A DNA stretch of 64,000 bases, taken from the NCBI GenBank assembly GCA_030831315.1, contig JAURLI010000060.1, forward strand, positions 34,211 to 98,210, read 5' to 3'. Shown one piece after another: positions 38,620-48,256 of the stretch. The notes under the pieces were generated by a model. That model did not search any database. It was not told where the DNA came from and saw only the letters and a list, made by a program, of their open reading frames with translations. This DNA is from Alphaproteobacteria bacterium. Its GTDB lineage: Bacteria > Pseudomonadota > Alphaproteobacteria > SMXQ01. Position numbers and translations under genes: made by a program. Every line of letters begins with the position of its first letter. Position 1 is the first letter of the stretch.

Positions 38620-41370
38620 ATGCTGAGCCTCGGCGCGCTCTCCTTCATTTCGCCGTGGTTGCTGACCGCGCTGGCCGGGCTGCCGGTGCTGTGGTGGCTG
38701 TTGCGGGTGACGCCGCCAGCACCGCGCCTTCTGCGTTTCCCCGCCATCCGCCTGCTGTTCGGCCTGAACGAGGACGAACAGACCCCCTCGCGTACGCCGT
38801 GGTGGCTGATCCTGCTGCGCATCATCGTCGCGGCACTTGTGATCCTGGCGCTTGCCCATCCTTTGTGGAACGCGGGCGACCGCTTCGCCGTGCGCGGGCC
38901 GCTTGTGATCGTCGTCGATGACGGCTTTGCCGCCGCGCGCGGCTGGCGCGAGCGCCAGCGCGCCGCCGAGACGCTGATCGCACGTGCCGAACGCGCCCAG
39001 CGCGCCGTGGTTCTTATGGCAACCGCGCGGCCTGCCGACGGCGGCCCCATCGCGGCTTCGAGCCTGCTGACGCCGTCCGCCGCGCGCAGCGCGTTGCAGG
39101 CCCTGCAACCAAAATCCTGGCCCGTCGACCGCGCCGCCGCGATGGAAGCCTTCCGCACCGCCCGCTTCGAGGAACCGGCCAATATCGTCTGGCTGTCGGA
39201 CGGGCTCGACGACGGCAAGGCCGAGGACTTCGCCCGCGCCCTGCTGCGCCGCGGCACGGTCACGATGATGCGCGACGCACAAGGTGCCGGCGTCGTCGCG
39301 CTGGTGCCGCCGCCCGCGGGCGAGCCGCGCCTAACCCTCAAGCTGTTGCGCGCCGAAAAGGACCCTGCCGCCCAGCACTGGGTCAAAGGACTGGACGAAC
39401 GCGGACGCATCGTCATGCGCGAGCGCGTCGGCTTCGCCGACGGCGCCACCGTAGCCGAGTTGCAGGTCAACCTGCCGACCGAGTTGCGCAATCGCCTCGC
39501 CCGACTCGAAGTCGAGGACGTGCGAAGTGCCGCCGCCGTGGCGCTGGTCGATGAACGCCACCGCCGCCGTCCCGTCGGCCTCGTCAGCGACCGAACCGGG
39601 CGCACGGAAACCCAGCCGCTCCTGTCGGAACTGTTCTACCTGGAGCGCGCGCTCACCCCTTACGCCGAAGTGCGCAAGGGCTCCGTCGCCGAATTGCTGG
39701 CCCGCCCGCTCGCCGTGCTCATCGTGCCCGATGCGGCGGGACTCGGAGAACCGGCGCGCAATGCCATCAAGGCCTGGATGGAAAAGGGCGGCACCGTGCT
39801 GCGTTTCGCCGGGCCGCATATCGGCCAGTCGGCCGACGACCTCTTGCCGGTGCAACTGCGGCGCGGCGACCGCACGCTCGGCGGCGCCATGTCGTGGTCG
39901 CAACCGGCGAAGCTGGCGCCCTTCGACGACGCATCACCCTTCGCCGGACTGCAACTGCCGGGTGACGTCCTGATCAACCGGCAGGTGCTGGCGCAACCTG
40001 CCCTCGACCTGCCCAACCGCACATGGGCACGGCTCGGCGACGGCACGCCACTGGTGACAGCCGCCGACCGCGGGCGCGGGCGCACCATCCTCGTGCACAC
40101 CACCGCCAATCCCGACTGGTCGAACCTTGCGCTGTCGGGGCTTTACGTCGAAATGCTGCGCCGCGTCGTGGCGCTGAGCCAGGGCGTGTCAGGCGCCCGC
40201 GCGGCGGCGCTGCCGCCCGTCTCCGTCCTCGACGGCTTCGGCCGCATGGGTGATCCGCCGCCCTCCGCCCAGCCCCTTGCCGATGTCGCCGCCAATGCCG
40301 CACCCGCCATCAGCGCCCAGAACCCGCCGGGCTTTTACGGCAACGAAAGTGCCCGCGTCGCCGTCAACCTCGGCACCGGGATGACGGCGCTCATTGCCAT
40401 CAGCGAATTGCCGGGCGGCGTCACCGAACTGTCGCTCGCCGAACCCGGCGAGTTCGATTTCAAGCCGTGGCTGCTGTTGGCCGCCCTCGTGCTCCTGATC
40501 GCCGACATGTGGATCGGACTCGTGCTGCGCGGCCTTGCCCCCGCCCACTGGCCGTTCCGCGCGATGACGAGTGCGGCGGCCATTCTGATCGCCGTTCTGA
40601 TTGCCGCCAGCCCCGCAAGCGCGCAGCAAACACCTTCCGCTTTCGATTCCCGGCGCGCGAGCGAGGCAACCTTCGATACGCGGCTCGCTTACGTCGTCAC
40701 CGGCGATGCCCAGATCGATCGCGTCAGCCGCGCGGGGCTTTCAGGCCTGTCGCTGATGCTGCGCACGCGCACCTCGGTCGAGCCGGGCGAACCGCTCGCC
40801 GTCGATATCGAGCGCGACGAGATCGCCGTCTATCCCTTCCTCTACTGGCCGATCGCAGCGACCCAGCCCGCGCCCAGCGCCGCCGCGCGCGAGCGCATCG
40901 CGCGCTACCTTGCGACCGGCGGCATGATCCTGTTCGACACCCGCGACCAGGCCCCCGGCAATTTCGCCGAACCGGCGGCGGGCGGCGGCTCGGCCAAGCT
41001 GCGCGACATCATGCGCGGCCTCGCGGTGCCCGCGCTGGTGCCGGTGCCGAAGGACCACATCCTGACCAAGGCGTTTTATCTCCTGAACGAGTTCCCGGGC
41101 CGCTGGACCGGCGGCACGGTCTGGGTCGAACGGCTTTCGGGCATCGCCAATGACGGCGTGTCGTCCATCGTCATCGGCGCCAACGACTTCGCTGCCGCCT
41201 GGGCGACCGACGCGGCGGGCCAGCCCGCCTACCCGGTGGTGCCCGGCGGCGCGCGCCAGCGCGAGATGGCCTACCGCTTCGGCATTAACGTCGTCATGTA
41301 CGCGCTGACCGGTAACTACAAGGCCGATCAGGTGCACGTGCCCGCCATTCTCGAAAGGCTCGGCCAGTGA
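38620..41370 (+). CDS. BatA/DUF4159 domain membrane protein
   Basis: 916 residues. The N-terminus has the BatA-type double helix (LSFISPWLLTALAGLPVLWW, then ILLRIIVAALVILALAHPLW). A vWA-like segment with VIVVDDGFAAA follows. A long middle part contains a glutamine-amidotransferase-like region (LIVPDAAGLGEPARNAIKAW). After two further helices near 615-665 comes DUF4159 (about 680-916: FDTRLAYVVTGDAQIDRVSR, YPFLYWPIAA). An internal signal-like stretch ending AASPASAQ (about 650-668) precedes it, so DUF4159 is probably periplasmic. The ATG is 13 bases after the DUF58 stop. The stop overlaps the next gene. Confidence 0.88.
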   Translation: MLSLGALSFISPWLLTALAGLPVLWWLLRVTPPAPRLLRFPAIRLLFGLNEDEQTPSRTPWWLILLRIIVAALVILALAHPLWNAGDRFAVRGPLVIVVDDGFAAARGWRERQRAAETLIARAERAQRAVVLMATARPADGGPIAASSLLTPSAARSALQALQPKSWPVDRAAAMEAFRTARFEEPANIVWLSDGLDDGKAEDFARALLRRGTVTMMRDAQGAGVVALVPPPAGEPRLTLKLLRAEKDPAAQHWVKGLDERGRIVMRERVGFADGATVAELQVNLPTELRNRLARLEVEDVRSAAAVALVDERHRRRPVGLVSDRTGRTETQPLLSELFYLERALTPYAEVRKGSVAELLARPLAVLIVPDAAGLGEPARNAIKAWMEKGGTVLRFAGPHIGQSADDLLPVQLRRGDRTLGGAMSWSQPAKLAPFDDASPFAGLQLPGDVLINRQVLAQPALDLPNRTWARLGDGTPLVTAADRGRGRTILVHTTANPDWSNLALSGLYVEMLRRVVALSQGVSGARAAALPPVSVLDGFGRMGDPPPSAQPLADVAANAAPAISAQNPPGFYGNESARVAVNLGTGMTALIAISELPGGVTELSLAEPGEFDFKPWLLLAALVLLIADMWIGLVLRGLAPAHWPFRAMTSAAAILIAVLIAASPASAQQTPSAFDSRRASEATFDTRLAYVVTGDAQIDRVSRAGLSGLSLMLRTRTSVEPGEPLAVDIERDEIAVYPFLYWPIAATQPAPSAAARERIARYLATGGMILFDTRDQAPGNFAEPAAGGGSAKLRDIMRGLAVPALVPVPKDHILTKAFYLLNEFPGRWTGGTVWVERLSGIANDGVSSIVIGANDFAAAWATDAAGQPAYPVVPGGARQREMAYRFGINVVMYALTGNYKADQVHVPAILERLGQ

Positions 41371-43478
41371 CCGGCGCGGCCAGCATCGTCTTCGCGCCGC
41401 TGGTACCCTTGTGGCTGCTGGGCGCTGTGGGTGCGCTGGCGCTCGGCGTCGTGGCGCTCGCCGCGTGGAAGCGGGCGCGCGGCACCGTGCTGCGCGCCGC
41501 CGCCCTTGCGGTGCTGGCGGGCTTGCTCGCCAACCCGGCGCTTAAGGAAGAACTGCGCGAGCCGCTCAAGGACATCGCCGTGATCGTCGTGGACGAAAGC
41601 CCGTCCCAGGACATCGCGCCGCGCCCGGCCCAGACGGAGGCGGCGCTCAAGTCGCTCACCGCGCGTCTTGCACGCGAAGACGACCTCGAAGTGCGCATCC
41701 TGCGCGCGGGCAAGCCGCCCGCCGCGTCCCAGGCGGCGGCGACCGACCTCAACGCACCGCGCGACCGCGGCACCCGCCTGTTCGAGGCCCTGTCGCGCGT
41801 CCAGGGCGACATCCCGCCCCAACGTTTCGCCGGCGCCATCCTGCTGACCGACGGGCAGGTACATGACACGCCCAAGGACGCGCGCGAGATCGCCCTGCCC
41901 GGGCCGCTCCACGCCATCCTGACGGGAACGCGCAACCTGCGCGACCGCAGGCTGGTGATCGAACAGGCCGCCAGCTACGGCATCGTCGGCGAAACCGCGA
42001 CGCTGACGCTGCGCATTCAGGAAACGGGCGGCGGAACGGGGCGCGCGCGCGTCACCGTGACCCGCGACGGCGCCGACAAGCGCACCACGGAACTTGCCAC
42101 CGACTTCAGCCATTCCATCGACGTCGATGTCGCCCACGGCGGGCCCAACGTGTTCGAGATCGAGGTCGAGCCGGCGGAAGGCGAACTGACCCTTGCCAAC
42201 AACCGCGCCGCCATCGTCGTCAACGGCGTGCGCGACCGGTTGCGCGTGCTGCTGGTTTCGGGCGTGCCGCATGCGGGCGAGCGCGTCTGGCGCAACCTGT
42301 TGAAGGCCGACCCGGCGGTCGACCTCGTCCATTTCACGATCCTGCGCCCGCCCGAGAAACAGGACGGCACGCCGGTGAACGAGTTGTCGCTGATCGCCTT
42401 CCCGACGCGCGAGCTATTCGAGGAAAAGCTGAGCGATTTCGACCTCATCATCTTCGACCGCTATCACCGGCGCGGCGTGCTGCCGGTCAACTACCTGAAC
42501 AACATCGTCAAGTACGTGCAGGACGGCGGCGCCATCCTTGAGGCGGGCGGGCCCGCGCTGGCGACGCCGCTCGGCCTGTTCCGCACGCCGCTCGGCGAAA
42601 TCCTGCCGATGCGCCCGACCGGCCGCATGATCGAGCAGCCCTTCCGCGCCGCCGTCACCGACGCGGGCCGCCGCCACCCGGTGACCGCGCGCCTGCCCGG
42701 CGCGCCTGCGACGGCGGACGGCGCCGCCGACTGGGGCCGCTGGCTGCGCCTCGTCGATTCGGAAGCGCGGCGCGGCATCGTTGTTATGAAGGGTGCCGAC
42801 GATCGCCCGGTGCTGGCGCTCGACCGCGTCGGCAAGGGCCGCATCGCGCAATTGCTGTCGGACCAGATCTGGCTGTGGGCGCGCGGTTTCGACGGCGGCG
42901 GACCGCAGGCGGAACTGCTGCGGCGCACCGCGCACTGGCTGATGAAGGAACCGGACCTCGAAGAAGACGACCTGCGCGCCGAGATCCAGGGCACCCGCCT
43001 TGCCGTGACGCGCCAGAGCCTCGAAAAGGACGAACGCCCGGTGCGCGTCGAAACGCCGTCGGGCAAGACGCAGGACCTGCCGCTTGTCGATCGCGGCGAC
43101 GGACGGGCCACCGGCGCGCTGACGATCAGCGAGCCCGGCCTTTACCGCATCACCGACGAACAGAAGAAGCGCACGGTCTTTGCCGCGGCGGGTGCGCTCA
43201 ACCCCGTCGAATTCGCCGACGTGACGACGTCGGACAGGATCCTCGCGCCGATGGCGCGCGCCACCGGCGGCGGCCTCGTCTGGTACGCCGACGGCATGCC
43301 CGACATCCGCCGCCCGCAGCCCGGCCGCGCCACGGCGGGCCGCGGCTGGCTCGGCCTCAAGGCCAACGGCGATTACATCGTGCGCGGCATCAACGAAACC
43401 TCGTTGCTGCCCGCACTCCTCGCCATGCTTCTGGCGCTCGGCCTGCTGATCTGGGCCTGGCGCCGGGAAGGCGCCTGA
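41367..43478 (+). CDS. Large membrane-anchored protein of the MoxR cluster
   Basis: 703 residues. Two or three N-terminal helices lead to a long soluble region and a final helix (LLPALLAMLLALGLLIWAW). The soluble region begins with a vWA-like strand (IAVIVVDESPSQDIAP) and includes AILLTDGQVHDTP. A glutamine-amidotransferase-like segment (LRVLLVSGVPHAGERVWR to DGGAILEAGGPALATPLG) follows. No catalytic triad could be confirmed. It overlaps the DUF4159 gene by four bases, so it is translationally coupled and probably forms a membrane complex with it. Confidence 0.8.
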   Translation: MTGAASIVFAPLVPLWLLGAVGALALGVVALAAWKRARGTVLRAAALAVLAGLLANPALKEELREPLKDIAVIVVDESPSQDIAPRPAQTEAALKSLTARLAREDDLEVRILRAGKPPAASQAAATDLNAPRDRGTRLFEALSRVQGDIPPQRFAGAILLTDGQVHDTPKDAREIALPGPLHAILTGTRNLRDRRLVIEQAASYGIVGETATLTLRIQETGGGTGRARVTVTRDGADKRTTELATDFSHSIDVDVAHGGPNVFEIEVEPAEGELTLANNRAAIVVNGVRDRLRVLLVSGVPHAGERVWRNLLKADPAVDLVHFTILRPPEKQDGTPVNELSLIAFPTRELFEEKLSDFDLIIFDRYHRRGVLPVNYLNNIVKYVQDGGAILEAGGPALATPLGLFRTPLGEILPMRPTGRMIEQPFRAAVTDAGRRHPVTARLPGAPATADGAADWGRWLRLVDSEARRGIVVMKGADDRPVLALDRVGKGRIAQLLSDQIWLWARGFDGGGPQAELLRRTAHWLMKEPDLEEDDLRAEIQGTRLAVTRQSLEKDERPVRVETPSGKTQDLPLVDRGDGRATGALTISEPGLYRITDEQKKRTVFAAAGALNPVEFADVTTSDRILAPMARATGGGLVWYADGMPDIRRPQPGRATAGRGWLGLKANGDYIVRGINETSLLPALLAMLLALGLLIWAWRREGA

Positions 43479-43501
43479 ATAAAGAACGGCCGGGAAGGCG
43501 C

Positions 43502-44476
43502 CTAAAGGTCGAACACCGCGACCACCGGCGCGTGGTAGGACACCGGCGACGGATTGATCGCCACCTGCCCGGTCAGTTCGTCGGCCAATGCTTCGTTGTG
43601 AATTTCTGATGCGCGGAAGCCGCCCATCAGGCGGCGGGACGCCATGATGTGGTCGAGCATCTGGCGGCGGCCCTGGTGGATGACCGTGTAGCAGCGGTCG
43701 GCGGCCAGCGCGTGTTCGACCGGCACCATGACGCGCCCGGCGAGCGCGCCGTTGCCCGTATTGTCGTCCTCGCCACGCAGGATTTCGATGGGCGTGTGGT
43801 GTTCCTCGGCATTGAAGTCGCCGGCGATGCAGATCAGCGCCTCGGGCTCTGCGTCGAAGATCTGGTCGATGGCAAGGCGCAGCTCGAACGCCTGCCCCGC
43901 GCGCTTGATTTCAGAAAGGTAATAGCCTTCCGCCCAGCCGGCGATGGATTTCCACGCGAAGGTATCGGCCTTCTGGCCCGGTACCGCGCAGGCGAGCGGC
44001 GCGCGCAGGTGCACGTTGAACAGGTGCAGCGCCTTTTTGCGCGCGACCTCGATGCGCGTGTAGAGGACCGGCCGCTCCCAGGCAAGCGGAACGGCGTCCT
44101 TCACCGCCGGATCGGCGGTCACGAAAGCATGGGTGGGTTCGGGCACGAGGTCGTGCCAGAGCTGTTCGGTCTCGGCGATGGGGCGGCGCGACAGGGTCAC
44201 CAGGTTGTGGTGATCGGTGAGCCCGCCGCCGCCGCGCTTGGACGACACGGCGAGGCGGTAGCCGCGAAGGCTTGTCGCTTCCAGCAGGCGTTCGAGGGCG
44301 GCGAGCTTGCGTTCCTTCGCACCCGGCAGCCGCTGGCTGTTGACTTCCTGCAGGCACAGGATGTCGGCATCGAGGCGGTCCAGCATCGGCGCCAGCACGG
44401 GAATGCGTTCGGCCAAGGGCGGGCGGATGTCCGGGCCGTCGTCGAGGTTTTCGAGGTTGAAGGTGGCGATGCGCAT
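43502..44476 (-). CDS. Endonuclease/exonuclease/phosphatase family protein
   Basis: 324 residues of the EEP superfamily (Mg-dependent phosphodiesterases such as DNase I and Exo III). IATFNLENLDDG near the N-terminus supplies the metal-binding Asn, LCLQEVNS the Glu, AGDFNAEEHHTP the catalytic Asp and Asn, and MLDHIMAS the terminal Asp-His. There is no signal peptide. The substrate cannot be told from sequence. The ATG at 44474-44476 was chosen since MRIATFNLEN is the family start and the upstream frame runs through a terminator and antisense sequence. It is convergent with the MoxR cluster. Confidence 0.87.
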   Translation of the reverse strand: MRIATFNLENLDDGPDIRPPLAERIPVLAPMLDRLDADILCLQEVNSQRLPGAKERKLAALERLLEATSLRGYRLAVSSKRGGGGLTDHHNLVTLSRRPIAETEQLWHDLVPEPTHAFVTADPAVKDAVPLAWERPVLYTRIEVARKKALHLFNVHLRAPLACAVPGQKADTFAWKSIAGWAEGYYLSEIKRAGQAFELRLAIDQIFDAEPEALICIAGDFNAEEHHTPIEILRGEDDNTGNGALAGRVMVPVEHALAADRCYTVIHQGRRQMLDHIMASRRLMGGFRASEIHNEALADELTGQVAINPSPVSYHAPVVAVFDL

Positions 44477-44501
44477 GATCGCAGTATAGTCCGGGGCTAA
44501 G

Positions 44502-44537
44502 AAAAAAGGGGCGCGGCGGTGATCCCGGCGCGCCCCC
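44502..44537 (-). terminator. Intrinsic terminator of the ThDP-dependent enzyme gene
   Basis: GGGGCGCG (44508-44515) pairs with CGCGCCCC (44529-44536), with further pairing inside the loop. On the minus strand it is followed by TTTTTTC, 22 bases past the enzyme's stop. Confidence 0.88.
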
Positions 44538-44558
44538 TGCGGTTTCCTTTTCCTGCGC

Positions 44559-46373
44559 TCAGCGCGGGCTGGTGCGCACGTCGAGCACCGCGACGGCGCC
44601 CTGATCCACTTCGGCAATCGCCCGCTTGAGGGCATTGGCGAAATCGTCCGGGTCCGTGACCGGGCCTTCGGACCAGGCGCCGTAACCCTTCGCCAGCGTG
44701 GCGAGATCGGCTTCGGGGTCGCGGGTCGTCGTCGCGATCCATGCATTTTCGGCGGGGCGCTTGCGCATGTGCGCGACTTCGTTCTGGTGCTGCTCGTCGT
44801 TGTACCAGGAGGTGTTGTTGTTGATGACGCAGAGCAGCGGGATGCGCATGTGCACCGCCGTCCACAGCGCCTGGGACTGCATCAGGAAGTCGCCGTCGCC
44901 GAGGATGGCAACGGGGAAGCGGCCCTGATCGCGCGCGGCGAGCGAGGCACCGACCATGGCGCCCGGCCCGTAACCGACACCGCCGCCGCCCGACACGCCG
45001 ATGTTTTCGCCCGAGCCGGAGAACTGCCAGATGCCGTGCGGCCAGGCGCGGTGGCCGCGCACGGTCAGCATCCACGGCCGCGACCGCACCGCGTTGTAGA
45101 TTTCATAGACGAAGCGGTGCGGCGACAGCGGCACATCGCCCCAGCGCTTCTTCAGGGTTTCCTGCTGGCGGGCGGTCATCGCCTCGTGGGTCTTGCTGAT
45201 CTTCTTGCGCCGCGCCTCGATGGCGCTCGACCCCTTGGCACGGCCGAGGCGGGACTTCACCGCCTCGATGATCTGGCGCAGGCCCACCACAGGGTCGGCC
45301 AGAAGCTGGATCTCGGTCGGCGCAACCTTGCCGCCCAGCCGCGTCCATGAGCGGATCGCGTAATCGTTCTGGGACAGGTCGATGACCTTGGTGCCCTTGC
45401 CGCCGGCACCCAGTTCTCCGCGCACGCGCGACGAATAGGAATCGACGACGACGTTGACGTCAGGCGAATCGACGGCGAGCAGAACGTCGGCGGCCTCCAC
45501 CACGCCCTTTTCGCCGGTCAGGTTCTGCGGATGGGCGGTCGGGAAGCAGGTGCAGTTGCGGTCTTCCACATAGGCCGCGCCGGTCAGTTCGACCAGTTCG
45601 ACCAGAAGCTTCGTCGCTTCGCGCCGGTACATGACTCGCCCGCCGGTGATCACCGGGTTCTTGGCCTTCAGCAACAAATCGGCCGTGGCCTCGACGGCGT
45701 CGGGATTGGCGGCGGGCGGCGGGGCCGGCAGGTTGGCGGGGGCCTTCATGTCGGGGATGGCAATGGCGCCCGAGAGCTTGCTTTCCTGGATGCCGGAATC
45801 GAGGGAGACATAGGTCGGCCCCTTCGGCCCGGTATTGGCGATCTTCCACGCGCGGGCGATTGATTCGCACACGCCTTCGGGGGTGGTTGCCTCGTCGTCC
45901 CACTTGACCCAGGGGCGCACCAGCTCGCCCTGCACGTTGGCCGAATGTTCGTAGTCGATGCCGCGGCGCAGCTTCGGGTCCGACGGGCCCGAGCCGCCCA
46001 GCACCACGACCGGCTGCTGGTCGGCGAAGGCGTTGTAGATCGCCATGGAGCCGTGCATCAGCCCGACCAGGTCGTGGAGGATGGCAAGCGCCGGAAGGCC
46101 CGAGGCCTTGGCATAGGCCTGCGCCGCGTGCACGCAGACGTCTTCATGGGCGCAAAGGACGGCCTGCGGGTCCTTGTTGCCGAGGTAGTTGACCATGCTG
46201 TCGTGCAGGCCGCGATAGCTCGACCCCGGATTGATGAAGGCATAGCGGAAGCCGATGGCGCGCAGCGTATCGGCCATGGCGTCGGAGGCGTATTCGGGCC
46301 GGTTGGTGGCCTTGAGCTTCACCGGCCGGTCGACCGTCGAAGCGGGGGCGGCAGCTTTGCGCGATGTGGTCAT
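44559..46373 (-). CDS. Thiamine diphosphate-dependent enzyme (decarboxylase/acetolactate synthase-like)
   Basis: 604 residues with the three-domain ThDP fold. The N-terminal PYR domain has FINPGSSYRGLHDSM and the catalytic-glutamate stretch LCAHEDVCVHAAQAYAKASG (E77). The central domain is sugar-isomerase-like. The C-terminal PP domain has the ThDP/Mg motif starting GDGDFLMQSQALWT and ending INNNTSWYNDE. It resembles benzoylformate decarboxylase and acetolactate synthase relatives, but the 2-oxoacid substrate is unknown. AAAGGG precedes the ATG. It diverges from the tct transporter genes, suggesting it processes the imported acid or a product of it. Confidence 0.86.
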   Translation of the reverse strand: MTTSRKAAAPASTVDRPVKLKATNRPEYASDAMADTLRAIGFRYAFINPGSSYRGLHDSMVNYLGNKDPQAVLCAHEDVCVHAAQAYAKASGLPALAILHDLVGLMHGSMAIYNAFADQQPVVVLGGSGPSDPKLRRGIDYEHSANVQGELVRPWVKWDDEATTPEGVCESIARAWKIANTGPKGPTYVSLDSGIQESKLSGAIAIPDMKAPANLPAPPPAANPDAVEATADLLLKAKNPVITGGRVMYRREATKLLVELVELTGAAYVEDRNCTCFPTAHPQNLTGEKGVVEAADVLLAVDSPDVNVVVDSYSSRVRGELGAGGKGTKVIDLSQNDYAIRSWTRLGGKVAPTEIQLLADPVVGLRQIIEAVKSRLGRAKGSSAIEARRKKISKTHEAMTARQQETLKKRWGDVPLSPHRFVYEIYNAVRSRPWMLTVRGHRAWPHGIWQFSGSGENIGVSGGGGVGYGPGAMVGASLAARDQGRFPVAILGDGDFLMQSQALWTAVHMRIPLLCVINNNTSWYNDEQHQNEVAHMRKRPAENAWIATTTRDPEADLATLAKGYGAWSEGPVTDPDDFANALKRAIAEVDQGAVAVLDVRTSPR

Positions 46374-46720
46374 TGCAATATCCCTTTGAGTGGTTGCAGG
46401 CGGCATGGCCATGGCCGCGCCGAAAGGGCGCGGGGCGGCGGAAATCTTCTGGAATTTGCGACGTCTCCCTGAAGAACATCGTCTTGTTGCTTGTCGGTTT
46501 TGGTACACCCGCGGCCTGCGGGCGTCAATTGAAGGGGATTTTGGCGAGGGGGATTTTGGGTTTCGGCACCGCCCGTGATCGTCTAAAGTCGGGCCATCGC
46601 GCGCGGCCAGCTCCGGCAGCGCGCGATGCGGTTAAGAAATGGCGCCCACCACGAGGCCGCGCCCGCGGCCCAGAGAAGCGTCGCCCCGGGAGGCGTCCGC
46701 AAAACCATAACGGAGAGTTC
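46374..46720. other. 347-base divergent intergenic region between the ThDP enzyme gene and tctA
   Basis: No supported gene lies here, although spurious frames cross it. It must hold both promoters. It contains an 11-base direct repeat GGGGATTTTGG at 46534-46544 and 46549-46559, 15 bases apart start to start. The 15-bp operator seen elsewhere in the cluster is absent. Confidence 0.5.
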
Positions 46721-48256
46721 ATGCTTGATTCCATTCTGAGCATGGCGAACGCGCTCGGCACCGCGTCCCTGCATTTCCTGGCCTTCAAACCCATGCTGTA
46801 CCTGGTGGCGGGGACCTGCATCGGCCTGCTGTTCGGCGCCATCCCCGGCCTCGGCGGCACCACGGCGCTGGCGCTGCTGATCCCGCTGACTTACGGCATG
46901 GACAAGCCCGACGCGATCATGCTGATGGGCGGCTCGATGGCGGCGACCTCCACGGGCGGCTCGGTTTCGGCGATCTTGCTGAATACGCCCGGCATCGCGC
47001 CCAACGCGGCCACGACATTCGACGGCTTCCCCCTCGCCTCCCAGGGGCGCGCGGGCGAAGCGATCGGCGCGGCGGCGACGGCATCCGCCATGGGTGGGCT
47101 GATCGGCGTGATCTCGCTGCTGGTGGTCATTCCCATTGCCAAGGAAATCGTGCTGCTGTTCTCCCCGCCCGAGTTTTTCCTGCTGGCGGTTTTCGGCCTT
47201 TGCGCCATCGCGGTCTCCACCGGTACGCGGCTGCTGCAAGGATTGATCGCGGCGATCTTCGGCTTCATCTGCGCCTTCGTCGGCTTCGACTATGTCAGCG
47301 GCATCGTGCGCTACACCTACGGCGTCGATGCGCTGTGGGACGGCATCAAGCTGGTGCCGGCCCTGATCGGCCTGTTTGCCATTTCGCAGATGATCGACCT
47401 GGCGGTGAAGGGGGGCTCGATCTCCGACGACGCGTTGCAGGTCAAGATCCAGAAAGTCACCGACGGCATCCGCCAGGTCTTCCGCAACTGGTCAACCATG
47501 CTGGTGGGGTCGGGCATCGGCACCTTCATCGGCGCGGTGCCCGGTGTCGGCGGGACGGTCGCGGCCTTCCTCAGCTATTCGACGCAGGTCCAGCGCGACC
47601 CCAATCCCGATGTCCCTTACGGAAAGGGCAACATCCGCGGCGTGATCGCGCCGGAGTCGGCGAACAACGCCAAGGACGGCGGCTCGCTGATCCCGACGCT
47701 CGCCTTCGGCATCCCGGGCAGTGCGGAAACCGCCGTGTTCCTCGGCGCCATGGTGCTGCACGGGCTGGAACCGGGACCGCGCCTTCTGTTCGAGCATGAA
47801 GACGTCGTCTTCACGCTGGTCCTGACCCTGACCATCGCCTGCGTCGTCGCCACCCTGATCGTGCTGGCACTGGCCAAGCCGATGGCCTACCTGACGCTGG
47901 TGGACGCGCATATCCTGGCGCCCACGGTGACCGTGGTGGCGCTGGTCGGCGCCTATGCCCTGCAAGGCGAGTTCGGCGACGTGGTCATTGCCATGGTATT
48001 TGCCGTCATCGGGTATTTGATGATCCGCTTCGACTATCCGCGCATCACCTTCACCATCGCGCTGGTGCTGGGCGAGATCACCGAGCGCAGCTTCTTCCAG
48101 GCCATGGGCATTTCCGATGGCAGCCTCGGCATCTTCCTGACTCGCACGGTGTCGCTGATCCTGATCGTGCTGTGCATCGCCACCCTCCTGATCCCGTCCT
48201 TCAGGAGTTTCATGCGCAAAAGAAAAGCGGCGGAAGCCGCGGGAGGTGCCCGATGA
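46721..48256 (+). CDS. tctA: Tripartite tricarboxylate transporter, large membrane subunit
   Basis: TctA family permease, 511 residues, about 12 helices, takes up carboxylates using a periplasmic binding protein and an ion gradient. Signatures are LFGAIPGLGGTTALALLIPL, MGGSMAATSTGGSVSAILLNTPG, IGAVPGVGGTVAAFLSYSTQ and IRGVIAPESANNAKDGGSLIP. The ATG at 46721 has CGGAGAG upstream; the longer frame begins in non-conserved intergenic sequence. It is the first of tctA-tctB-cupin-tctC. Confidence 0.95.
   Translation: MLDSILSMANALGTASLHFLAFKPMLYLVAGTCIGLLFGAIPGLGGTTALALLIPLTYGMDKPDAIMLMGGSMAATSTGGSVSAILLNTPGIAPNAATTFDGFPLASQGRAGEAIGAAATASAMGGLIGVISLLVVIPIAKEIVLLFSPPEFFLLAVFGLCAIAVSTGTRLLQGLIAAIFGFICAFVGFDYVSGIVRYTYGVDALWDGIKLVPALIGLFAISQMIDLAVKGGSISDDALQVKIQKVTDGIRQVFRNWSTMLVGSGIGTFIGAVPGVGGTVAAFLSYSTQVQRDPNPDVPYGKGNIRGVIAPESANNAKDGGSLIPTLAFGIPGSAETAVFLGAMVLHGLEPGPRLLFEHEDVVFTLVLTLTIACVVATLIVLALAKPMAYLTLVDAHILAPTVTVVALVGAYALQGEFGDVVIAMVFAVIGYLMIRFDYPRITFTIALVLGEITERSFFQAMGISDGSLGIFLTRTVSLILIVLCIATLLIPSFRSFMRKRKAAEAAGGAR

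Noticed and set aside
38109..39605. 498-codon minus-strand frame opposite the MoxR cluster
   Set aside because: Ser/Arg-rich shadow with no motif, antisense to DUF58 and DUF4159 genes.
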